Assembly: GCA_900540495.1 (NCBI GenBank) | Contig: UQGA01000018.1 | Location: forward strand, 1-40,094 | Origin: an uncultured Eubacteriales bacterium | GTDB lineage: Bacteria; Bacillota; Clostridia; Christensenellales; CAG-138 | Length of the DNA: 40,094 nt | Reading direction: 5' to 3' | Shown here: in pieces, positions 24,228 through 31,604 of the stretch | Numbering within the stretch: position 1 is the first letter of the stretch | Layout: every line of letters starts with the position of its first letter | The notes under the pieces: generated by a model | What the model was told of the DNA's origin: nothing | The model's database searches: none | What the model saw: only the letters and a program-made list of their open reading frames with translations | Position numbers and translations under genes: made by a program

Positions 24228-25922
24228 TCAACGGGGAAAACGAATCTGGACGCGGGTGCCCTCCCCGGGCTTGCTCTCCAGCCGGACGGTTGCGCCATGC
24301 AGCGCCGCCCCGTGCTTGACGATGGACAGGCCCAGCCCCGTGCCGCCGGTGTCGCCCGCGGCGCGGGAATGGCTCTTGTCCACGCGGAAGAACCGTTCAA
24401 AGACTTTTTCCTGATATTCCGGCGGGATGCCCACGCCGGTATCGGAGACGGTGAGGCGCACGCCGTCCGGCTGGTCCTGCACGTCGACAAAAACGCTGCC
24501 GCCCTCCACGTTGTAACGCACGGCGTTGTCCACCAGGTTGAAGAGGATCTCGTCGAGCACATGCCGGATGCCGGACACGTGGGCGTCGCACCCGTTGACG
24601 GTGATCTGCACGCCGCGCGCGGCGGCCGCCGCGTCAAAGCGCGCCGCGACCTCGCCGGCGAGCGCACGCAGTTCCACATCCTCGCGCTCGCCCGGGTTTC
24701 CGCCTTCGTCCAGGCGGGAAAGGTTCATCACGTCGTGTACAAGCGCGAGCAGCCGCCCGGCCTCCGCGTGGATGCGTCCGGCAAAGCCCGGCACATCCTC
24801 CGGGGCGGCCAGGCCGTCGGCGATGAGTTCGGCATAGCCGGAGATCGAGGTCAGCGGGGTTTTGAGCTCGTGCGAGACATTGGCCGAAAACTCCCGCCGC
24901 AGTTGTTCGGCGCGGGCGCTCTCCGTCCGGTCGAGCAGGAACAGCACCGCGCCGGTGAGAGGCGCGGCGTCGGCCTCGTCGCTCGGGGGAAGCGCGCGCC
25001 TGACCGGGCTGGCGACGAGCGCGATGACGCGGTCGTCCCGTTCGATCTCCGCGCGCGCCTGGCGCCCGGACAGTGCCTCCGCCGCCATGCGCAGCAACAC
25101 CTCGTCGCGCAGCAGCGCGATCAGCCGTTTGCCGGGGGCGGTTGCCCGGTCGGCATGCAGCAGGCGGGCCGCGCTCTCATTGATGGAGACGACGCGGCCA
25201 TCCGCGTCGAGCGCAAGGAAGCCTTCGCTCATGCTGCCGGTGATGGCCCGCATGGTCTCTTCGCCGTTTCGCACCGCTTCCATCTGTGCCGCGATCTCCT
25301 CCTGTTGACGGATGAGCCGCCGTACGAGCGGCGCCAGCTCGTCGTACGGGGGCTCGGATTCGGGGTCGGTGGGGTCGATGGCGTTGATCGGCAACACGAT
25401 GCGCCGGGCCGACCAGGCCGAAAGCACGCCCGCCAGCACCGCCGTCGCCATGAGCACGAGCAGCAGCGCCGGCAGCATTTCCCCGGCCAGCGCGATGGCG
25501 GACATCTGTGTGCGCGCCGTGCGCAGCACGGTGCCGTCGTCGAGCCGCAGCGCGTAGTAGAATGTGGTCTGGTCGAGGGTGGCGGAATAGCGTTCGCTTT
25601 GCCCCTCCTGCCAGGCCAGCGCCTGGCGCACCTCCGCGCGGTCGGCATGGTTTTCGAGCGTCGCGGCATCCGTCGTGTTGTCAAAGAGCACCGTGCCGTC
25701 GGCGGCGATCCAGGTAATGCGCATCTGCCCATGCGGCATTGCGCGCAGATACGCTTCCCCGCCGTACGCCATGCCCACCGCCATGCGCGCCGCCGCCTCG
25801 GCAAGGTTTGCACGCGCCGCATCCGCCAGTTGGTCGTACATGATCGAGATCCAAAGCGCGGCTGAGAGCACCAGTGCGGTCGCCGCCGTAAGGAACGAGC
25901 CGGAAAAGATCCGCTTTGTCAT
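24228..25922 (-). CDS. phoR: phosphate-regulon sensor histidine kinase
   Basis: A 564-aa membrane sensor. The ATG at 25922 overlaps the phoB stop as ATGA. There is one transmembrane helix near residues 10-30, an extracytoplasmic domain of about 120 aa, a second helix near 150-175, then a PAS domain (ITGSMSEGFLALDADGRVVSINESA). The HisKA box FSANVSHELKTPLTSISG carries the phosphorylated His. The ATPase domain has the N-box NLVDNAVRYN, then DTGVGIPPEYQ and GGTGLGLSIVKH. It phosphorylates or dephosphorylates PhoB according to signals from the Pst-PhoU complex. It is the last gene of the pst operon. Confidence 0.95.
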   Translation of the reverse strand: MTKRIFSGSFLTAATALVLSAALWISIMYDQLADAARANLAEAAARMAVGMAYGGEAYLRAMPHGQMRITWIAADGTVLFDNTTDAATLENHADRAEVRQALAWQEGQSERYSATLDQTTFYYALRLDDGTVLRTARTQMSAIALAGEMLPALLLVLMATAVLAGVLSAWSARRIVLPINAIDPTDPESEPPYDELAPLVRRLIRQQEEIAAQMEAVRNGEETMRAITGSMSEGFLALDADGRVVSINESAARLLHADRATAPGKRLIALLRDEVLLRMAAEALSGRQARAEIERDDRVIALVASPVRRALPPSDEADAAPLTGAVLFLLDRTESARAEQLRREFSANVSHELKTPLTSISGYAELIADGLAAPEDVPGFAGRIHAEAGRLLALVHDVMNLSRLDEGGNPGEREDVELRALAGEVAARFDAAAAARGVQITVNGCDAHVSGIRHVLDEILFNLVDNAVRYNVEGGSVFVDVQDQPDGVRLTVSDTGVGIPPEYQEKVFERFFRVDKSHSRAAGDTGGTGLGLSIVKHGAALHGATVRLESKPGEGTRVQIRFPR

Positions 25923-26599
25923 AGACCGCCTCCGAGCCGGTAGCCCACGCCGCGAAGCGTTTCGATATGGCGCCCGCATGCGCCGAGCTTTTGCCGCAAT
26001 GTCTGCACGTGTACGTCGACCGTGCGCGTGCCGCCCTCATAGTCGTAGCCCCACACCTGCTCGAGCAGCGCGTCCCGCGTGAACGCTCGCCCCGGCTGCT
26101 CCATGAGCAGGGCCAGCAGGTCGAACTCCTTTTTCGTCAGCACGACGGGAACGCCGTCCGCCGTAACCGTGCGCGCCCCGGGCGACAGGCGCAGGCCCGC
26201 GAACGACAGCTCCGGCGGGACGGCGTCCGCCTGGCGGCCGCTGCGGCGCAGCAGCGCCTTGACCCGGGCCAGCAGCTCCATCATGCCGAAGGGCTTGGCG
26301 AGGTAATCGTCCGCGCCGCTGTCAAGGCCGAGCACCTTGTCAAACTCGGTATCCCGCGCGGTGAGCAGCATCACGGGCAGGTCGCGCGTGCGCGCATCCG
26401 CGCGCACGCGGTGCAGCAGGGAGATCCCGTCCTCGCCCGGCAGCATCACGTCGAGCAGGAGCAGATCGGGCGTCTCCGTGCGCAGCGCCTGCAGCAGCGC
26501 CGCTCCATCGGCAAAGCCGCGCGCGGCAAGGCCGCTCTTTTGCAGGGTATAGAGCACCAGCTCCCGGATGTTCGTATCGTCCTCGGCATAAAAGATCAT
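25919..26599 (-). CDS. phoB: phosphate-regulon response regulator, OmpR/PhoB family
   Basis: A 226-aa two-domain regulator. The receiver has the acidic pair (AEDD) near residue 7, the phospho-acceptor Asp in LLLLDVMLPGEDG, the switch Thr in LLTARD and Lys in YLAKPFGMME. The C-terminal winged helix contains TKKEFDLLALLMEQPG and RTVDVHVQTLRQKLG. It is coupled to phoU (ATGA, start 26599) upstream and phoR downstream. Given the operon it should control the pst genes; PhoP is the alternative name used in Bacilli. No PHO box could be identified confidently. Confidence 0.95.
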   Translation of the reverse strand: MIFYAEDDTNIRELVLYTLQKSGLAARGFADGAALLQALRTETPDLLLLDVMLPGEDGISLLHRVRADARTRDLPVMLLTARDTEFDKVLGLDSGADDYLAKPFGMMELLARVKALLRRSGRQADAVPPELSFAGLRLSPGARTVTADGVPVVLTKKEFDLLALLMEQPGRAFTRDALLEQVWGYDYEGGTRTVDVHVQTLRQKLGACGRHIETLRGVGYRLGGGL

Positions 26600-27261
26600 A
26601 TGTGATCGACAAGCTCCTCGTTTTTATGGACCCCCGTAATCGAGTATATCACCCATTCCGCAATATTCACAGCATGATCGCCGATTCTTTCCAAATATTT
26701 TGCAACCATGAGCAGATCGAGCGCCTGTTCGCCGCAGGATGCGTCGCGCCGGATCAGCTCGACGAGCGTGCGGCGCACGGCGCAAAACTGTGCGTCAACG
26801 ATGTCGTCGTCCGCCACGACGGCCTGCGCCAGCGCGAGATCGCGCTGCACAAACGCATCCACGCTGCGCTTGACCATGCCGCAGGCGGCTCCCGCCATGC
26901 GTCGGAGCGCCGACAGATCGGTGATGTACGGCGCGCCGGCCAGATGCGAAACGATTTCCGCGATGTCCGCCGACTGGTCGCCGATGCGCTCCATGTCCGT
27001 GATCATCTTGAGCGCGGCGCTGATGAGCCGAAGGTCGCGCGCCACAGGCTGTTGCTGCAGCAGCAGCCTGAGACAGAGCGACTCGATATCCTTTTCCTTC
27101 TGGTCCACCTCCCGGTCAAACGCGATGGAGCGCGCCGCCTGCGCGACATCCTGCCCGAACAGCGCGTCCGCCGCGCTCGAGATGGCGTATTCGATGAGCG
27201 CGCCCATTTCGATGAGCGCCGTATGCAGCTGCTCGAGCTGCGCGTCAAGCCTGCTTCGCAT
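26596..27261 (-). CDS. phoU: phosphate signalling protein PhoU
   Basis: A 221-aa all-helical protein made of two repeated three-helix bundles with the metal-binding ExxxD-type signatures (DREVDQKEKDIE; MERIGDQSADIAE in the first half and YLERIGDHAVNIAE in the second). It links PstB to PhoR and restrains phosphate uptake. The start codon shares one base with the pstB stop, and its own stop overlaps the phoB start, so expression is tightly coupled. Confidence 0.96.
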   Translation of the reverse strand: MRSRLDAQLEQLHTALIEMGALIEYAISSAADALFGQDVAQAARSIAFDREVDQKEKDIESLCLRLLLQQQPVARDLRLISAALKMITDMERIGDQSADIAEIVSHLAGAPYITDLSALRRMAGAACGMVKRSVDAFVQRDLALAQAVVADDDIVDAQFCAVRRTLVELIRRDASCGEQALDLLMVAKYLERIGDHAVNIAEWVIYSITGVHKNEELVDHI

Positions 27262-28025
27262 CAGCCGAACCTCCCCGTGATATAGTCTTCCGTGCGCCGG
27301 TCCTGCGGGACGGAAAACATCCGCTCCGTTTCCCCGTATTCGACGACTTCGCCAAGCAGGAAAAACGCCGTCCGGTCGGAGATGCGCGCCGCCTGCTGCA
27401 TGTTGTGCGTGACAATGACGATGGTATACTGCTGTTTCAAATCCAGCGCGAGCTCCTCAATCCTGGCGGTGGAGATGGGGTCGAGCGCGCTGGTCGGCTC
27501 GTCCATGAGCAGCACCTCCGGCTCCACGGCCAGCGCCCGGGCAAGACAGAGCCGCTGCTGCTGCCCGCCGGAAAGGCTGTGTGCGCTGCGCTTGAGGCGG
27601 TCTCCGACCTCATCCCAGAGGGCGGCGGCGCGCAGGGAGCGTTCCACGATCTCGTCGAGCTGAAACCTTCGCCGCACGCCGTGCGTGCGCGGGCCGTAGG
27701 CGACGTTGTCGTAGATGCTCATGGGAAAGGGGTTCGGCTTTTGAAATACCATCCCCACCCGACGCCGCAGCAGATTGACGTCCATGCCGCCGTAGACGTC
27801 CTCTCCGTCGAGCATCACACGCCCCGTGATGCGGCAGCCTTCGACGAGGTCGTTCATCCGGTTGAGCGTGCGAAGCAGCGTGGACTTACCGCAGCCCGAC
27901 GGCCCGATGAGGGCGGTGATCTCGTTTTTGTGGATCGCCAGGTTCACCTGTTTGAGGGCCTGGAACTGCCCGTAATACAGGTCCAGCCCCTCCACGATAA
28001 TTTTTCGCGGATGTTCCGCTTCCAT
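27261..28025 (-). CDS. pstB: phosphate ABC transporter ATP-binding protein
   Basis: A 254-aa ATPase with Walker A GPSGCGKST near residue 42, the Pst-typical RTLNRMNDL just after it, signature LSGGQQQRLCLARAL, Walker B VLLMDEPTSALDP and switch His in VIVTHNMQQA. AAGGAGGAAT precedes the ATG at 28025 and overlaps the pstA end. It powers the PstCA channel. Confidence 0.97.
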   Translation of the reverse strand: MEAEHPRKIIVEGLDLYYGQFQALKQVNLAIHKNEITALIGPSGCGKSTLLRTLNRMNDLVEGCRITGRVMLDGEDVYGGMDVNLLRRRVGMVFQKPNPFPMSIYDNVAYGPRTHGVRRRFQLDEIVERSLRAAALWDEVGDRLKRSAHSLSGGQQQRLCLARALAVEPEVLLMDEPTSALDPISTARIEELALDLKQQYTIVIVTHNMQQAARISDRTAFFLLGEVVEYGETERMFSVPQDRRTEDYITGRFG

Positions 28026-28028
28026 CGG

Positions 28029-28943
28029 TTATTCCTCCTTCCCGCCGCCGGCGATGCGCCGGGCCAGCGCCGCCGAAAGCGTGTTCACAAGCCCCACGAT
28101 CACCAGCAGCACCACGGCCGTGGCGTACGCCTCCTTCACGTACAGGCCCTCGTTCGATATGACGTACATGTGTACCGACAGCGTCCGCGCCGAATCGCCG
28201 AGCGTCCGCGCCAGCTCCGGGATGGTCCCTGCGGTGTAGATCAATGCCGCGCTTTCCCCCACGATGCGGCCGACGGCGAGGATCACGCCGGCCAGGATGC
28301 CCGGCATGGCCGGCGGCAGCACGATGCGGAACACCGTGCGCAGCCGCCCCGCGCCCAGGCCGAAGCTGCCCTCGCGGTAGGCGTCCGGCACGGCCTTGAG
28401 CGCCTCCTCGGTCGTGCGCATGATGACCGGCAGGATCATTACCGCCAGCGTGCACGCGCCCGCGAGGATGCTGCGCCCCCAGTGCAGCGCCGTCACAAAG
28501 CACAGCATGCCGAACAGGCCGTACACGATCGACGGGATTCCCGAAAGCGTTTCCGCGGTGATGCGCACCAGCCCCACCAACCGGCTGCCGCGTCCGGTAT
28601 ATTCCACCAGATAGATCGCCGCGCCAATTCCCAGCGGCAGACAGATCAGGAGCGTGAGCACGATGGTGAACAGCGTGTTGAGCGCCGCCGGCACAAGCGA
28701 AACGTTCTCCGAATCGTATTCCCACGCAAACAGCGAGGGCTTGAGGTTCGGCACGCCCGTCACGAGGATATGGCCCACGAGAAACAGCAATATGCCCGCC
28801 GTTGCCAGCGCCGCAAGACGCGCCAGCAACCGCAGCGCGAAGCTCGCCGCCCGCTGCCGGGCAAGGTGTCGCGTCGGCTCCGGGAAGGAACCGCCCGTCG
28901 CCGCAGGCTTCGCGCTTGGACGCGCGCACAGAATCTGCTTCAT
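28029..28943 (-). CDS. pstA: phosphate ABC transporter permease
   Basis: A 304-aa membrane protein with six predicted helices after a basic N-terminal stretch of about 35 residues. PstA features include ETLSGIPSIVYGLFGM and the ATPase-coupling loop EALKAVPDAYREGSFGLGAG. The ATG at 28943 overlaps the pstC stop (ATGA). It forms the inner-membrane channel with PstC. Confidence 0.96.
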   Translation of the reverse strand: MKQILCARPSAKPAATGGSFPEPTRHLARQRAASFALRLLARLAALATAGILLFLVGHILVTGVPNLKPSLFAWEYDSENVSLVPAALNTLFTIVLTLLICLPLGIGAAIYLVEYTGRGSRLVGLVRITAETLSGIPSIVYGLFGMLCFVTALHWGRSILAGACTLAVMILPVIMRTTEEALKAVPDAYREGSFGLGAGRLRTVFRIVLPPAMPGILAGVILAVGRIVGESAALIYTAGTIPELARTLGDSARTLSVHMYVISNEGLYVKEAYATAVVLLVIVGLVNTLSAALARRIAGGGKEE

Positions 28944-29860
28944 ATCTTCCGCCTCCGCCTGAGCGCCGCAAACAGCGCGTTGATGAGCAGGATAAACACG
29001 AACAGCACCACGGCCGTGGCGATCAGCGTCTCCCGGTGCAGGTCGGTGGCATAGCCCATCTCCATGACGATGTTGGCCGTCAGCGTGCGCACGCCTTCGA
29101 GGATTCCGTCCGGGATGCGCGGCTGGTTGCCGGCAACCATGATGACCGCCATCGTCTCGCCGACAGCGCGCCCCACGCCGAGGATGATGCCCGCCAGCAC
29201 GCCCGACCGGGCCGCCGGCAGTACGACGGTGAACACGCTGCGCTCGTGGCTTGCGCCGAGCGCCAGCGCCCCTTCATAGTTGTGCGCCGGCACGGCGTCG
29301 AGCGCGCTGCGCGACACGGTGATGATCGTCGGAAGAATCATGATGCCCAGCAGCACTGACGCCGTCAGGATCGACATGCCGTCGCCGCCGAACAGTTCGC
29401 GCACCAGCGGCACGAGCACCATCATGCCAAAAAAGCCGTACACCACCGACGGGATGCCCGCGAGCAGATCGACGGCCGGCTTGAGCAGGCGCGCCGTCCG
29501 CCGGGAGGCGAAGCGCGACAGGTAGACCGCCGTCAGCAGGCCGATGGGCACGCCCAGCGCGATCGCGCCGGCCGTGACGTACAGGCTGCCGAGGATCATC
29601 GGGAAAATGCCATAGAGATCGTTGCCGGGCCGCCAGGTCGTGCCCAGCAGAAAGTTGCCCGGCCCGATCTGGAAGAGCGCGGGCGCGCCGTTGGCGAACA
29701 GGAACGCGCAGATGAGCGCTACCGCCGCGATGGACACGCACGCCGCCAGCAGGAACAGCGCCTTTGCCGCCGCTTCCGCCAGCCGGCTCCGGCCGGGGCG
29801 CAGGCCGTGCAGGCGGGAGGCATTCCCGCCTGCTTGCGGCCGAGGATCGTTGCGCCGCAT
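28940..29860 (-). CDS. pstC: phosphate ABC transporter permease
   Basis: A 306-aa membrane protein with six predicted helices following a polar N-terminal tail of about 30 residues. Recognisable segments are LLAGIPSVVYGFFGMM and the coupling loop SALDAVPAHNYEGALALGAS, with GVGRAVGETMAVIM near the end. It starts one base after the pstS stop. It is the partner of PstA. Confidence 0.96.
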   Translation of the reverse strand: MRRNDPRPQAGGNASRLHGLRPGRSRLAEAAAKALFLLAACVSIAAVALICAFLFANGAPALFQIGPGNFLLGTTWRPGNDLYGIFPMILGSLYVTAGAIALGVPIGLLTAVYLSRFASRRTARLLKPAVDLLAGIPSVVYGFFGMMVLVPLVRELFGGDGMSILTASVLLGIMILPTIITVSRSALDAVPAHNYEGALALGASHERSVFTVVLPAARSGVLAGIILGVGRAVGETMAVIMVAGNQPRIPDGILEGVRTLTANIVMEMGYATDLHRETLIATAVVLFVFILLINALFAALRRRRKI

Positions 29861-29861
29861 A

Positions 29862-30755
29862 TCAGTCCGCGAGCCCGGCCCAGGTGGCGACGGCGCCGGT
29901 AAAGATCTGCCGCACCTGCTCGAGCGTCAGATCGGACGCCGGGTTGCCGTTGTTCACGATCACGGCGATGCCGTCGGTGGCGATGGTCACGGCGGTCAGG
30001 CCCCCGGCCAGTTCGCTGTCCCTGACCTCGCGCGAGGCCATGCCGATGTCGCTGATGCCGGCGATCGCATCCGCCATACCGGTGGACGAGTCGCTCTGCG
30101 TCACGGCGATGTCCGCGCCGGGATTGACGGCCTCATAGGCCTCCTTGAGCTTCTCCATGACCGGCGTTACCGAGGAGGAGCCGGAAATCGTCACGCTACC
30201 CGCGGGCTTGCTGCCGGCGTAGGCCGCCGCAGCCGCGTCCGCTGCGATGTAGCCCTCCGCTTCGATGACCGCCTGCCCATCGGCGGACAGGATGAAGTCG
30301 ACGAAGTCCTGCGCAACCTCGCTCAAGCTGCCCTGATAGGCAATATTGAACGGGCGCGCAATCTTGTACGAGCCGTTGGCGACGTTCTCCGCCGTGGCGG
30401 CCGTGCCGTCGATGCTCAGCGCCTTGACCGTCTCGTTGAGCGAGCCCAGCGAGATGTAGCCGATGGCGTACGCATTGCCGGCGACCGTCGTCATCATGAC
30501 GTTCGTGCTGCTGGTGGTGACGGCATCCACGGTGGTCCTGTCGATCTCCTGGCCATCCGCCGTCTCCTCGAGCACGCCCGTCAGCTCGATGAACGCACTG
30601 CGCGTGCCGGAGCCGTCCTCCCGCGAGACCACCGTGATGGCGGCGGATGGATCAAACCCGTCGCTCTCCGCGGGACGGCCGCCGCATCCGATCATGACCG
30701 CCGCGAGCACGGCGCACAGTGCCAGGCAAATCCAACTGCGCTTTTTCTGTTTCAT
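29862..30755 (-). CDS. pstS: phosphate-binding lipoprotein PstS with circularly permuted domain order
   Basis: A 297-aa lipoprotein. The ATG at 30755 follows AAAAGGAGCAG; the signal peptide is MKQKKRSWICLALCAVLAAV, with the lipobox Cys in MIGCGG. The half containing the phosphate-binding VSREDGSGTRSAFIEL, normally at mid-protein, comes first (about residues 40-165). The half with ISGSSSVTPVMEKL, TGMADAI and IFTGAVATWAGL, normally N-terminal, comes second (about 180-297). Each motif occurs once, so this is a circular permutation and not a duplication. Similar permuted PstS proteins are familiar to me from gut Clostridia. It captures phosphate for PstCAB and is first in the operon. Confidence 0.9.
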   Translation of the reverse strand: MKQKKRSWICLALCAVLAAVMIGCGGRPAESDGFDPSAAITVVSREDGSGTRSAFIELTGVLEETADGQEIDRTTVDAVTTSSTNVMMTTVAGNAYAIGYISLGSLNETVKALSIDGTAATAENVANGSYKIARPFNIAYQGSLSEVAQDFVDFILSADGQAVIEAEGYIAADAAAAAYAGSKPAGSVTISGSSSVTPVMEKLKEAYEAVNPGADIAVTQSDSSTGMADAIAGISDIGMASREVRDSELAGGLTAVTIATDGIAVIVNNGNPASDLTLEQVRQIFTGAVATWAGLAD

Positions 30756-31001
30756 GGTTTTTTCTGCTCCTTTTCTTTTCCTTTTCCGCATACAGCTTAT
30801 CGCGCCATCATCAAGCCGGCATCTTGCGCCCGGCAAATTTCCGTAAAATCTTTTTCGTATCCCCCAAAGGGCTTGCGCCCCCAAAGGCCGCGCCCGCCGC
30901 CCGCGCACCGGGTCCGCCGCGCGGGGCAGGGCGTCCCTGCGCGACGCGCGTTTCATCCGGGACTCCCCGCCGCCTGCGCGGGACGAACCGACGGGCGGCG
31001 G

Positions 31002-31402
31002 CGGGCGACGGATGAGGCTGCGGCGCGGGCGGCGGCGGGCGGCGGGGCGGGAGACGGGCGGAAGCGGGCGGCGGGGCAGATGCAGGCGCGGCGGACAGCG
31101 GACAGCGACGGGAGACGGGCGGAAGTAGGCGGGGCGGGCGGTAGGAAGCGAGCGGCGACGGGCGACGGATGAGGCTGCGGCGCGGACGGCGGCAGACGGC
31201 GGGGCAACGGATGAGGCTGTGGCGCGGACAGCGGACAGCGGTGCAGCAGCGAGCGGCGGTGCAGACGCAGGCGCGGCGGACAGCGGACAGCGGTGCGGCA
31301 GCGAGCGGCGGGGCAGACGCAGGCGCGGCGGACAGCGGACAGCGACGGGAGACGGGCGGAAGCGGGCGGCAGGAAACGGGTGGAAGCGGGCGGCGGGGCG
31401 CG
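31002..31402. repeat. G-rich intergenic mosaic repeat tract
   Basis: About 400 bp of shuffled direct repeats, G-rich and nearly T-free on the plus strand. A 52-bp unit is repeated in tandem (31226-31277 and 31278-31329, then a partial copy from 31330). A 44-bp segment is repeated exactly at 31082-31125 and 31319-31362. A 27-bp segment is repeated exactly at 31002-31028 and 31159-31185, with a variant at 31200-31227. The 52-bp period is not a multiple of three, which argues against coding. G-runs spaced by 1-4 bases could form G-quadruplexes. Confidence 0.85.
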
Positions 31403-31506
31403 AGCCGGAACAGGGCCGAAAGCGGCTGGCGGAGAATCCGATGGTGTGCGTGAAAGGACGACGGCGCGATGGGGAAAAATATTTTTGAAAAATCAGGCGC
31501 AGGGCC

Positions 31507-31535
31507 TTGACAAGCGCATAAATTGATATTATGAT
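31507..31535 (+). promoter_or_regulatory. adhE operon promoter
   Basis: A perfect TTGACA at 31507-31512 and TATGAT at 31530-31535 are 17 bp apart. AT-rich sequence upstream (31474-31494) could act as an UP element. Dyad-rich sequence follows (TATCGATA near 31535-31543). The leader is about 60 nt, ending with TAGGAGGAA before the ATG. Confidence 0.75.
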
Positions 31536-31604
31536 ATCGATATAAAAATACCGATAAAGTGAGCAAGCAACCAAACGGTAATACAGGACCTAGGAGGAAC
31601 AGGC

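Larger units (their letters stand above)
30756..31604. other. divergent intergenic region between pstS and adhE with repeat tract
   Basis: This is 849 bp without a credible gene. From left to right it holds the pstS leader, where a minus-strand promoter is expected but no consensus pair is convincing; a short direct duplication of CCCCCAAAGG near 30870-30895; very GC-rich sequence; the repeat tract at 31002-31402; and a sharply AT-rich segment with the adhE promoter. Some minus-strand frames stay open through the repeats, but I do not regard them as genes. Confidence 0.55.

Noticed and set aside
30756..30900. PHO box upstream of pstS
   Set aside because: AT-rich segments resembling TTTACG/TTGCCG were seen, but they lack the regular 11-bp direct-repeat spacing expected of PhoB/PhoP sites.
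31002..31402. CRISPR array
   Set aside because: The repeats are direct but irregular, with no constant repeat alternating with unique spacers, and no cas genes are present.
30800..31574. Minus-strand Pro/Ser/Arg-rich protein through the repeat tract, joined to PstS
   Set aside because: The 52-bp repeat period shifts the frame between copies, there is no ribosome site at its start, and PstS begins at its own lipoprotein signal peptide.
31440..31604. Rex binding site at the adhE promoter
   Set aside because: Rex often controls adhE in Clostridia, but no TTGTTAA-type or TTGTGAAA-type dyad matching its consensus could be found near the promoter.
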